Shown here in pieces: positions 46,101-55,833 of a stretch of 64,000 nucleotides of DNA (position 1 is its first letter; each line of letters opens with the position of its first letter). The notes under the pieces are model-generated. The model searched no databases. It saw only the letters and a list, made by a program, of their open reading frames with translations, and was not told where the DNA came from. Position numbers and translations under genes: made by a program. Origin of the DNA: Actinernus sp. WN-2022 (taxonomy: Eukaryota; Cnidaria; Anthozoa; Actiniaria; Actinernidae); contig JAOWCC010001634.1 of the NCBI GenBank assembly GCA_030867875.1, positions 133,449,593 through 133,513,592 of the forward strand, given 5' to 3'.

Positions 46101-47577
46101 ATTCACAGACTGTTTTACAAAAACATTTGCGCCTATCGCGTATCGACACAAGAGTTCAGTTGACCTTTCAAATAATTTATTCTGAGGTACGCATACTCTA
46201 AATCACATAGATGTTAAATAAAGCGATAATTAGAAGAAAAAGTACATTAACAGACAAACTGAGAGGGAATTTATTCAAATCAAAAATAGTTTACTTACAG
46301 TACTTACGTAACTGAATCTTTCGTTTTGGATCTTTTGGTAGTGTTGTTGACAGCATCCCACCTTCGTGCACATATGCACTGAATCGGAATGAAAGTCGAA
46401 GCCTACCTCGAACTTAACTTTCAGCTAACCTGTTTCCTTTCATTCCACAATGAATAATAATCTCATATAGTAAGCCCGTAGCTTTCAATAAATTTGCCAG
46501 TGTCTGAATGAAACAGCTAGATCTTTTCCAATTTCTCTCACGGTCACGGCAGAAGACAGTCTCAAGCTACAAAACTTGAATTTTAATCCTCTTCACAGTA
46601 ACGTAATTTAACGTCTCAGATATTATATATATTCCCTACTTCAGCTAGCGCTGTGCATTTCAAGTACTTTTTCCTCTCTCTTTGCTGGCAGTTCATGCTT
46701 CTTGTTCGTGTAGTTGCCCCACTGAGCCGTAACCAGAAAACGAGCACAGCATTTCAGTTGGCATACACTGAAAACATCTGCTTAACTAATTAAGATTTGT
46801 AAAAATCTTAGCGGATCATGTAAATATTCCGCTTGGCTCAATGAGGGTTTCTGCCGTCAAAGTTTTTTTTTTTTTTCAGTTTTCCCCATATTAGCAGACA
46901 TGTATAATGTCTCGAGCTCTCAATCCAGTAGAAAGACTCTGGTTATTCTGTCATACGTAAACATGCCTTAGCTGTACAGGACCTGACCCAAATTTAGGTT
47001 GTATTGCATAATTGCCCACGATGGAATAGATTTCTGACAATGACTCATTGAAATTGATATCTCCTTATCTCGCCTAGTCTGAGAGCTTTGAACTTTCTTA
47101 TCTGAGCGCGCCTGACGAAATCTAACCTTTGATTATAATTCGATACCCGTTGATATCCAAACGTGTTTGGATATTGTATTTCGCTTACGTTTCTAAATGT
47201 ACATTGGATCTGTCCAGACAGCGCTGATCGAATGTATTACGTTGTTCATGTATTTTTATGGTCAACAAGAGCGCCAGTTGAAATATCCTGAGCCTGTTGG
47301 AAGGCTTTCGCCCTCGCGGGTCGACTATTTTGATTTACTGTATTCAATTATGTAAATAAATTAACCTGGCGATTGTTGCGTGACCAGCACAGTGCAATCT
47401 GATTGGTGTGAATTTGACCTTTAACGCATGCGCAGAAATTTTGCGACACCCAACAAAAAAATAATAATAAAAAATAACGACTTGCATTTTAAGACTCGGT
47501 GCTGCCACAGGCAGCCCGAGTAATAAGAACTGCTCAATCAGTTGACTGCATTAAATCTGCCCTTAAAACATTCCTTT
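43200..47577 (+). pseudogene. L2-type ORF2 (endonuclease-RT), frameshifted and interrupted
   Basis: Endonuclease: RFAVWNAQSIVRKAATLCD, VLVITETWLSGNN (catalytic Glu), RSGGGIGVLL, LLIAGDFNLHVDN, HTLDLIIDR, LPSDHYAV (43210-43880). Reverse transcriptase: NYRPISV (44500), a degraded AFDAIL block, CGVQHGSVLGPLMFTLYV, IMYADDSQLY (44950), then VRNLGVVLDRHL and SKLEYCNSMFYGL. The C-terminus breaks at 45726 (ALPIKTR) and resumes after the inserted element at 47529 with TAQSVDCIKSALKTFLF, stop 47575-47577. At least four frame changes. The QGS motif has become QHGS and motif A is damaged. Confidence 0.88.
45727..47524. mobile_element. 1.8-kb element inserted in the L2 LINE, hairpin at each end
   Basis: Its limits are set by the LINE ORF2, which rejoins in frame when 45727-47524 and one AAGA are removed; AAGA flanks both sides (45723-45726, 47525-47528). 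The left end has the hairpin GCCCATCTGGGC and then CACTCGGGCC; the right end has GGTGCTGCCACAGGCAGC and GCCCGAGTAAT, giving a short subterminal inverted ACTCGGGC. The interior has no open frame above chance and a palindromic GATATCCAAACGTGTTTGG near 47152. Superfamily not assigned. Confidence 0.75.
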
Positions 47578-47918
47578 TTCCAACTTAAATTTCCTTTCAC
47601 CAGTCCTTTTTAATCTCATTATGCATACTTATTATTATTATTATTATTAGATTAGGTAATACTTAGGTATTTTTTACTAATTAGATCTTAGGTATTTAGT
47701 AATGTAGTTTTTATTGGGTATTAGGTAGTTAATTTACTAGTTATTATGATAATCGTAAGAGCATTGAAACATTTGTATAATGCGCTTAAGAACTGTTTAT
47801 TATTATTATTATTATTATTACTGTCACCGTGCTAGCACAATACTACAACAGAATTATAGTAGAATCATAACAGAATACAACATCGTACTAATGCGGTGCT
47901 AGCACCTTCCATATATAT

Positions 47919-48846
47919 ATGAAGTCCGCGTATTATAATACAGCAGGGTATTGGCGTGAAGAATCCGCCGTGAAGAAACTAGCCGACAAAGCCAAAGTAT
48001 CCGGAGATGTGGCTGGAGCATGGTTGGCCAAACAAGTCCTATGGTAGATCTATCTCCCTGCACCCCACTATATTCAATCCATCAAGCCGACCTCCTTTTC
48101 TTACCACACGATAAAGTCAAACGTAAAGCATTCAAATACTCACTGACAATCATCGATGTTGCCAGTCGGTATAAAGAGGCCGAGCCGTTGACCTCCAAGG
48201 ATTCCGGTGAAGTGGCCGCCGTATTGACGCGCATCTACGAACGGAGTCCTTTGACGTGGCCTACGACATTCCAAGTCGATCCCGGACGTGAATTCATGGG
48301 TAAATTGACTCCGGTCTTGGAAAAACCTGGGATCCTGTACGGCTTGGGGAAGTCAATAATCATCGCGATCAAAGTCTTGTGGAACGATGGAATGGAATAT
48401 TAGCCGAACGTCTGTTCTCCATCAGTACGCACAACAGATCGTGCTAGTGTTACAGTCAGAGTCTATCAGATCGACTGAATGGGTTCACCAACTGCCTATT
48501 GTCGTGCATACGGCTAATAACGCGGTGACGCGGCTCACCGGCAGGGAACCCGCCGAGTCCATAGAGAATAAAATTGTGGATATCCAAGACCGTCATTACT
48601 AAAGACCTATAGGATTTGCGGCCGACTTGTACGCCCCTGGTGAACTCGAGGGGGGTGGGAAAAAAAGAGCCACCGATCCTGTATGGAGTTTGAATACCTA
48701 CAGCATTTTCCTGAGTGTGATCTTGGAAAAAAATAACTGTTCTCTACTACCTCGACACGACATCTCCTCGGCGATCGTTCGTCCGTGAAGAATTGCAGGT
48801 CGTCCCGCCTGATACAGAGTTTCCACCACCTAGCGTTCGACTATAG
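47919..48846 (+). pseudogene. Polinton integrase, frameshifted
   Basis: A retroviral-type DDE integrase that would insert the element. Starts near ATG 47919; the N-terminal region KKLADKAKVSGDVAGAWLAK is followed by TAG in place of Gln at about 48042. Catalytic core: IHQADLLFLPHDKVKR, YSLTIIDVASRYKEAEPL (first Asp), FQVDPGREFMG (second Asp), and in the next frame LVERWNGILAERLF (Glu). After another break: VHQLPIVVHTANNAVTRLTG. The C-terminal tail reads ATDPVWSL and, in a third frame, FVREELQVVPPDTEF to stop 48844-48846. All three acidic residues remain but in different frames. It overlaps the polymerase gene by 17 bp, tail to tail. Confidence 0.85.
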
Positions 48847-51800
48847 AACAATGTCCATAGGCCAGAGTCTGAATGCCATCGGGGCAAATCCATCTCTTGG
48901 TATCCAGGGGGCTCAAACTCACTTTGTTGAGATGTTCACCGTAGATCCTATGTCCGTAACTTCGTAGTGTGTTCATGCCTTGTCGAAAGGTCATTTGTTT
49001 CATCAAACACTGCTTTAGAGCGGATGGGTGATACCCTTTTTCACCACATTCCTTTTCACACCTTTAGCCTTTCGGATGGTGACCTCGTTAGATAATAAGA
49101 TGATATATATCTTGGGTCGCAATGCTACGTACTCGGCGATAGGAGTACCGCCACATTCGTCCTTAATCTATCCGAGTACCTTCTTGTTCGTGGTGCTGTA
49201 CAGCGGATGGTCCTTGGGGTAGTTGCTGGTGTCGTACTACTCTGCGTTCTGAGCCTTAACCTGGTACACGTCCTAGGTCCGGATCTTGAGCAGGAGACTG
49301 GCGGTGTCTGTGTACATCAACGTCGCGTTTTCAGCATTGATATCGTCGTAGTAGAAGTCGTACATAAGGTGTTTGGATAGGTCCAGGATGACCATACCGG
49401 CATAGATGGGTCGATTCAAGAGGATCTTATTCTTGTACATATGCACGATACTCAAGTTGTCATCCAGGAGTTTGGCTCGGGCGAATCCTGGATTGGCGAT
49501 AAGTCTGCGTGTCCTCTCATCTTCATCTGGACGCAAGAGTGTCAGGTTCACCCGATTCCGTAGATTTTTCATGGTCTTTCCGAACACGGAATTGTTCATC
49601 AACTTGAACAGGTCCTGATCGAACGTGATGGTGGCTTTCTTTCGCAGCTTGGTGTTGAGAGCGATGTAGGGTTCCATCCATGGTTTCTGATAGAACTGGA
49701 GTACCCGATGCACATGGGTCACCTTCATTCCTGGATACACGTACAATTGCAGATTCCCACGTATTTCTCCTTATTGCGCAAGTTAGGCACTAATTTCTTA
49801 GTGGATTCTAGCACAGATCCTTGATCAAGTAGATCGCGTTAATAGTCGGACAACCATTCCTCTTTCATCTGTAGATGCTCGGGAGCCAAGGGATATGCAT
49901 TGTGTGCGTCATGCAGTTTGTGTGGATACTTCAAATCCACTTCTCTCCGCTGCATCGACAGGGTGCTTCAGGATAGCTTCGATGGCCAACGGGTCACCCC
50001 ACTTGAAATCGCCAAGTGGCAAACACTGGGACATGGCCCATCTATACAAATTGTTGGCATCGAGGTACAGTAGTTGATCTCGATTTCCATCTTCATCGCT
50101 TGCCTCGGCGTACCGTTCACTGACCGATCACCTGCATGATATGATGAGGATCATATCCACGCAAATTGGGATCTTGGACCCTCCCACCCCTTCTCGTTGG
50201 GAGCACCGCGGACACTCAAATTTTACAAGGAGTATACCGCACCACAATAGGTGACGGTGATATGACAGTGATCGCGTACCGCTACGGGAGGTCCATCACC
50301 TTTTTTAAGGATTGAGAGCAGATGTGACACTGGGTTGCCACAGCGAACAACCGTTGTTCCCCAGCTGTCATCACCAGCGGCTGCGGGTGGTGGAATACAT
50401 CGTTGATCTTGCAATCCTCCTCAGCCAAGCATTCCAACAAGTGCTCTACATCGTTGGACCCTGTATAGACCACAGGGGCTTCCGTAGTACCATCCTGGCA
50501 CACCACAAATGTATCAATAACCGCACGCTTTATGCGCACTGGTTTTCTGCGTTGAACTCTGAGTAGGATCTATCAATGCCTCTGAATCAGCATAGATGAT
50601 GAAAGGCTTTTTGAATTTCTTGTTGATACGATAGATGACGATGCACTGCTTTTCGACATCCCACCCATACACGTTGATGGCGAGATTGTTCTGCTTCTCG
50701 ACTCTACCTATCTGGCGTAGCGGTGTAGGGGCATCGACCCCTTTGAAGTTCAGTCCATCCTGCTCTGAGTACTTGGATGGACGTTACTGGTGGCCCTAGA
50801 CTGGATTCAGTGCCGCACGCAACGACCAATGCAAACACTGATCATCGTCATTTTTCAGGTTGATCACCGCTTTCTTATCGGCTAGCGCCTTGGGTAGCGG
50901 GATATACGACTTCCCTCGCAAGGGTTGGTACAGAGCGAAGTCCAACATTGCGGCTATGACGTACTCCACCGTCCACTCCGATTTACTATCGATCCACTGA
51001 TCGAGAATATGGAGGATTTTATCGATAGATTCCCCTATTTTCACGTCCAGGGATTCAGATGGGTTCAAGGCTACCTTCTGACCACCATAGAATCTAGGGT
51101 TTGTGCGGTCAGGTTCAGAGCCATCGTACTTATCCTTTCTCAGCTGGATTCTCAACGATAGCTGGACCTTGGTACCTCCGAGTTCCGTCGCGTTGTCGGT
51201 GATTTGGGATCGAATCTGAGCATGGATGCCTTCCAGAAATGCTTTTGGGTCGTATCGATGACCCCTTGGTACCTCCATACGGTACTCTCACCATCTGATA
51301 ACACGTTAGACTTAAATTGCTCAAGTTTGTACTACTTCGGTCATGGATACGATAGATAGCATTCTGAAACTGTTTGCGTTTTCGTTTGCTTTTGAGCATG
51401 ACCTTGGGGGAGCTATCACTGGTGGGGGGGGGGAGTTTACTGCAGGTACGACTTCCGTGAACTGAGGTGGCACTGAATAAGCTTTACGAAGGGTCCTATA
51501 TTCTTCATCGTTGTCCGACATGGCTAAGTCATCAATCACCTGTGCTAAGCTAGTCTTTCCACCATACTTAGCGGGCCTTGTGGGAATACGGGATAGCGGC
51601 TTATCTGAATGGAGGATGTTACCAATCCTCTACGGCTCCATGACTCTAAACACAGGTGTCGATCCACTCGAGTCTGTACTTACCATGGGCGTACTTCTTC
51701 ACAAACTCTGAAGGCTTCTTGATCTCCAACTGTGCTGTAGAATGGGCGGTCAACATAGCTAGGAGTTCGGCTTTGCGAAGTCTACTGTAACTACGCAGAC

Positions 51801-51855
51801 CTTGCGCCTTGACCATAGACTTGAGGTCCTTCACAGTTAAATTATTCATGTTCAT
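48830..51855 (-). pseudogene. Polinton protein-primed DNA polymerase B, frameshifted
   Basis: Family B2 polymerase that would copy the element. From ATG 51855 the N-terminus is a SAP-like DNA-binding motif (NLTVKDLKSMVKAQGLRSY; SRLRKAELLAML). Then a conserved N-terminal block PLPKALADKKAVINL, DDDQCLHWSLRAAL (50830), a zinc-binding segment CHICSQ...DHCHIT (about 50330-50250), polymerase motif A YLDANNLYRWAMSQC (50070-50025), KYPHKLHDAHNAYPLAPEHL (49930), motif B FKLMNNSVFGKTMKNLRNR (49600-49550) and motif C MYTDTAS (about 49310). Motif C normally reads DTDS, so one metal-binding Asp is replaced by Ala. Frames change several times, including near 49750, 50280, 50780 and 51300. The C-terminal end GIQTLAYGH is at about 48860. 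Confidence 0.87.
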
Positions 51856-52458
51856 TCTTGTATATACTTGGCGAGACGCTTGTTCAGTATGTAGATTTTG
51901 TCAAATAATATCACAGAGCTCTTGTCACTGTGAGGGCTTCGATAGAAGTGATTTTATGGAGCGGCGCGTCGGTATTTATAGATTGTTTTCGATCACGTGA
52001 TCAAAGTAGTGAGCCAATCAGAATCGATCATTTGCTATGACGTCATATGCCTATATTTGGCAATACCCAATCAGAAGCGAGCATTGGTATGACGTCATAT
52101 CCCTTATATGGAAATCAGAGGATGATGCAATACCAACCAGTACCCACCAAGTCAATCAGATTTGAAGTTCAAAGTCCACCGGGAAAATACATACCCATAT
52201 ATGGATGATGTAACAAACAGCGTATTTTTATTTCAGGTGCACGTATATTAGAGAAAGGACAAACAATATATATACAAAATGAAGACTAGCAAAACATGTC
52301 AGATAACGAAGAACAATGGGAAATTTACAATCGGCAAAGGAGTGTGCAAAGTATGTCAATCTAAGAAGCAGACCCAGATCAATAGAGAGAGGAGATGGGC
52401 GAAGAGAGCTGGGCCCAACGACGAGATCTAGCCGGGACAAATCGAAAACACAGACTCG
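51856..52458. other. Polinton right-end spacer
   Basis: Between the polymerase start and the right TIR. It contains two inexact repeats of an AATCAG...ATGACGTCATATNCC unit (about 52015-52045 and 52070-52105). This could hold a divergent promoter, but no gene is seen. Confidence 0.4.
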
Positions 52459-52679
52459 AACCATGGCGGGAACACCATGGAAATACAGTCTTTGCAAACA
52501 TGGAATCACATCCGAATATAGTCTTGAAACAGTGGGCCGGAAAGGCACGACGACAATACAGTGGGGGACCAGATGGGGATGACGCGAAAACGAAATGGTC
52601 TGCACGGCGTGTAAAAAACAAAAAGGCGGAAATGCAGTGTTTGACCGGTGTCCCAGAACCCCCATTTTACTATCTCTCG
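52459..52679 (-). repeat. Polinton right terminal inverted repeat
   Basis: Inverse copy of 32551-32762, ending CATTTTACTATCTCTC. Relative to the left arm there is a 6-base insertion (TTCTGG on the minus strand) near the end. A CAGTCATTAA word follows at about 52683, also found about 60 bp outside the left TIR (32489). Confidence 0.9.
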
Positions 52680-52784
52680 GTGCAGTCATTAAAATCAGTG
52701 ACCCATTCATTTAACATCCCTTCCCTTCCTATCTGATCTTCTGTCCACTATTTTTACCAAGGCTTTACGAATTCTTGTTTTCAG

Positions 52785-53050
52785 GAGTTCCCACATCCTT
52801 GGGTAGTGGTAGAAGATGCACATGTAAATCTTGTAGGTGTACTTGAGCACTTGGACTCGTACACACAGCCTGGGGACTATTTCATAATAGAGGATACCAA
52901 CCCCAAAATGAATGCAAAGGCTGGTCAAGGTGCCTTTGAAGGCCTAGAATTCGTTCCATCCGGTACAACTAAGTTAAACCAACTCAAGGAATTCATGGAG
53001 AAACGCTCAAGTCGGTACCTTGTGGACAAACATTACAATGACTTATTTGG
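52785..53050 (+). CDS. CmcI-family methyltransferase, exon C (metal-site motifs)
   Basis: Starts after acceptor TTGTTTTCAG, phase 0, joining exon B across the 28-kb intron. Encodes EFPHPWVVVEDAHVN, with the acidic VEDAH block of the CmcI family, then LDSYTQPGDYFIIEDTN, a long segment with GQGAFEGLEF, and KLNQLKEFMEKRSSRYLVDK, ending DLFG. The EDAH and IEDTN acidic motifs fit the metal-assisted O-methyltransferase site. The donor GG|GTGAGT is strong and leaves phase 2. The reading frame is uninterrupted although the exon starts only 105 bp from the Polinton end. Confidence 0.9.
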
Positions 53051-54357
53051 GTGAGTAGCAGTTTTGGATTCATTATGTATGTGCACGAACCTGTTGTTAG
53101 CTATGAAATCGTCGCTACAAAGAGACGCTCTCTGTGCGTACGGGAGTTGCATTTCCCGTCAATTAAGGGCTTAATCTATTTGGGGTTACTGGGAAGTCGA
53201 ATAGTTGGGAGAAAATATCCTGTAAGCTGCTATACACGAGAATATTTTTCTCACAAAAATGCATACATGCAAGGGTATTCTAAAACGTTAGAACATATGT
53301 TCTGAGCAAGAAAACAATATGAATAACATAAGGAAAATTGTGTCCATTCGTTCATTAAAACGATATCAGCAAACCGAAGAAATATGGCATGTGAGCAAGA
53401 ATGTTGGTTTCATCAGTTCTGTGTGGGTGTCTGTTGCAAGTTAAAGCTGCGCGGATGAACTCTACCGAGAGACGCTTTCTTACCGAACGAGAATGGCATC
53501 CAGGTGTACCGCATACCCTGCCCGTTCTCAGTGACATTACGTGGATGTTTAATTTGTTTACGTGTTTAGTATTAATTGATCCTTCTCTCGCAACTGCCTT
53601 GTTGAGTCCCAGGTGGATAAAAACCTTTGGTTTTGCGCATTTAACCTCGTTCTGAAAATGCATGGTTATTTTTGTCCAACATGGCCCTGCGCGAGAGGGG
53701 TCAATAGTCCGAACCGGCTTGTCTCTTTGTTGCCCCATTTCAGATCACTTATCTTTAGAGCCGGTTTCAATTGAGTATGGAAAGTTTTCGGTGATTGCTT
53801 TGGTTTTGCGTTTTTGTTTTGTAATCAGTCAGCGAATCAATTTCCAGAGTAAAACCAATCGTGGTTTTGGTTTTGGTCCGTCACGCCTTCAATCCACGTT
53901 TTCGATTACGTTTCTTCCTGATTGATTGCTTTCTCATGCTAGTGAAACCAATCGGTATTCACTTTAGTTCGTGATTGTTTCGTTGTAATTTTTTGGTTTT
54001 CCTACAGTCAATTGAAACCTTCTCTATCCTTGATTATTTTCGTTTCTGTTACCCAAGAATAAATGCATATTTTTGAGAATTCTTAAACAAAGCACTGAAT
54101 CCTCTGGAGAGCTGTCACGTACCTTATCTGATATGGGGCAACAACACAAGCTGAATGGATCTATTACATTTACTGGCGAAGAAACATGAACTAATCTGTA
54201 AATCGATAGACTGTCGCATTCAGTGACTATGGCAAGTGTGAGAGCAGTACATTGAATATGTAATGAGACATATGGATTTTTAAACTGACGTTTGCGATTG
54301 CATGGCTGTGTTGTAATGGTTGCATCCCACTCATTTAAACCCTTGTAAATGGCGTAA
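53051..54357. other. Third intron, left part
   Basis: No recognised gene or element; short frames on both strands lack motifs. Confidence 0.4.
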
Positions 54358-54790
54358 TATAATAATTCAATTTATAGAGCGCGCACATCCACTAAATGTC
54401 CATGGCGCTTTACAATAACTACTACAATATATACAATAAACCGCATTAAACATCTAAAAATTATAGCTGTAGTATCAGTGGGCTACCGTTGTAGCCTCGC
54501 TCTGGTGCCGGAGCTTCGTTGTATACCAACATGGCGGCCCGCATAACTGTTGAACTGTAGACCAGTAATCCGCCCACTAACCGCTCACAAATAAGCCATC
54601 CGATGATACAATAGCAATACAACATACTAATAAAATATATCACAAAAATACTTGCGCTCAACAAGGAAGATATGTCTTGAGCGATTTCTTAAAAGACATA
54701 ATGGTACGTGTTTCATTCACGAAAGCTAAAAGGAAGACCGTTCCAAAGTGTAACGTTTGTATGCAGCTTTTAAAATAAGTGTCCAGCCTT
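54358..54790 (-). mobile_element. L2-type LINE tail, 5'-truncated
   Basis: Minus strand reads TLWNGLPFSFRE and MSFKKSLKTYL, an L2 ORF2 C-terminus with frame breaks, followed by the 3' signature TTGTAAAGCGCCATGGAC and an AT-rich tail at 54358-54370. It contains a GGGCCGCCATGTTGGTATAC word near 54540. Confidence 0.65.
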
Positions 54791-55100
54791 TTTATGTCAA
54801 ACTTGCCATGCTAGCTAACTTTGATCTGCCCTTTTTAGTGTTTGTTTATCGAATAAATGGTTTATTATGCTAATAAGGCAGTGACGTCAGCGAAAGTCCT
54901 TCTACGGTATTGGTGGTTTTCATCGTCATGACGACCCTCGATCGCAAAATTGGTTTGCATTGATAAAATCAAATAAAACATTTTGTTCCTTGTAGAACTA
55001 TTAAAATACACTTATAACCCAAATTTTGGAACATTAGATTATTTCCTAATGGAGCTGTGGCCTAATGAATGTATGACAATTTTATATAACTTTGTATGCC

Positions 55101-55143
55101 GCCGCCATCTTGGTGTCCCTCTTTGGGACACCAACATGGCGGC
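55101..55143. repeat. 19-bp hairpin with CAAGATGGCGGC-type arms
   Basis: GCCGCCATCTTGGTGTCCC pairs with GGGACACCAACATGGCGGC (one mismatch) around a 5-base loop. The arms carry YY1-like ATGGCGGC words. A looser version with arms about 40 bp apart is at 56096-56165. Confidence 0.85.
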
Positions 55144-55409
55144 CATAAAACGGTGAAATAAAATAAGCTTAATTTCCCATCAAAATCATTGGATTTCACT
55201 TCAAAACTCTTTGGATGCAACTTTTAAGAATTTATCAAGTTTAAGAAAAGAAATTGGGACACGAACTTGGAAAACACTTTGGGACGTTCTCTCATAAAAT
55301 TCAAAATTTGTTTACTCCGCCGGGACAAAACACCAAGTCGGTGTAAAATTGTCTGTATAGTCTTTATTATCGATGTCTATAATATATATGTTGTAGTTTA
55401 AAAATATTC

Positions 55410-55515
55410 AGGTTAAATTTGTCCAAACCAGATTATTTTTGTCCAAACTAGTTTCAACCTAGTTTATTTTTGTCCAAACTAGGTTATTTTTTCAACCTAG
55501 GTTATTTTGAATACC
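55410..55515. repeat. Short imperfect tandem repeat in intron 3
   Basis: TTTTTGTCCAAACTAG and TTTCAACCTAGGTTATTTT words alternate three to four times. Confidence 0.75.
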
Positions 55516-55787
55516 CCGTATGCAGACTTGAAGCCGTGTGTAGTAGAATGGCGGGCACATGTTTTCTCGCGTCACAAAGAGTAACCTTTGTCAGACCACG
55601 GACCTTTCCTTTTTAGGAATACTAAATATAACTCTCATCACGGACAGAGAAAAGAGAGAAGAGATTAGGAAATATTAAAAGTCGACCAAGTAGTAGTTTT
55701 ATTATTTGTTTGCCACAATATGCATTTAAAAAATCATATAAATATTTAAGTACATTTAAAATCAGTTTCTTTTTCTCTCTTTTGCAG

Positions 55788-55833
55788 GTACAATGGAACA
55801 CTTAATCTGAATGGTTTTCTGAAACGTATCTAG
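55788..55833 (+). CDS. CmcI-family methyltransferase, last exon
   Basis: After the pyrimidine-rich acceptor CTCTCTTTTGCAG the exon completes the split Gly codon and encodes YNGTLNLNGFLKRI, then TAG at 55831-55833. A YGYN...NGYLKR-like ending is typical of the CmcI family, so this is the true C-terminus. Visible exons total about 272 codons including both split codons, close to family length (roughly 230-300), so little coding sequence need lie upstream. No obvious AATAAA was found in the next 150 bp. Confidence 0.87.

Larger units (their letters stand above)
42538..47827 (+). mobile_element. L2/CR1-type LINE with 13-bp target duplication, inside the Polinton
   Basis: Flanked by CGTGCTAGCACAA at 42525-42537 and 47828-47840. 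It contains a 5' region (to about 43150), endonuclease and reverse transcriptase, and ends in a 3' UTR with (ATT)n runs (about 47805-47821). A 1.8-kb element (45727-47524) is inserted in the end of its ORF2. Without that insert it is about 3.5 kb, a plausible full length for this group. Confidence 0.88.
32551..52679. mobile_element. Polinton/Maverick, ~20.1 kb, decayed
   Basis: A large self-synthesising DNA transposon of virus-like origin. It is bounded by inverted repeats of about 215 bp (32551-32762 and 52459-52679). Inside are a protein-primed DNA polymerase B, a retroviral-type integrase, an FtsK/HerA-type packaging ATPase, a coiled-coil membrane protein and unknown ORFs, the usual Polinton set. 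Integrase and polymerase converge tail to tail. Every gene checked has frameshifts or stops. I did not recognise a major capsid protein or the adenovirus-type protease; they may be lost or too decayed. Two LINEs interrupt it (39170-41945 and 42538-47827). A clean 6-bp TSD was not seen. Confidence 0.88.

Noticed and set aside
53355..53925. Overlapping 84-127-codon frames in intron 3
   Set aside because: No domain and no splice signals; they overlap on opposite strands.
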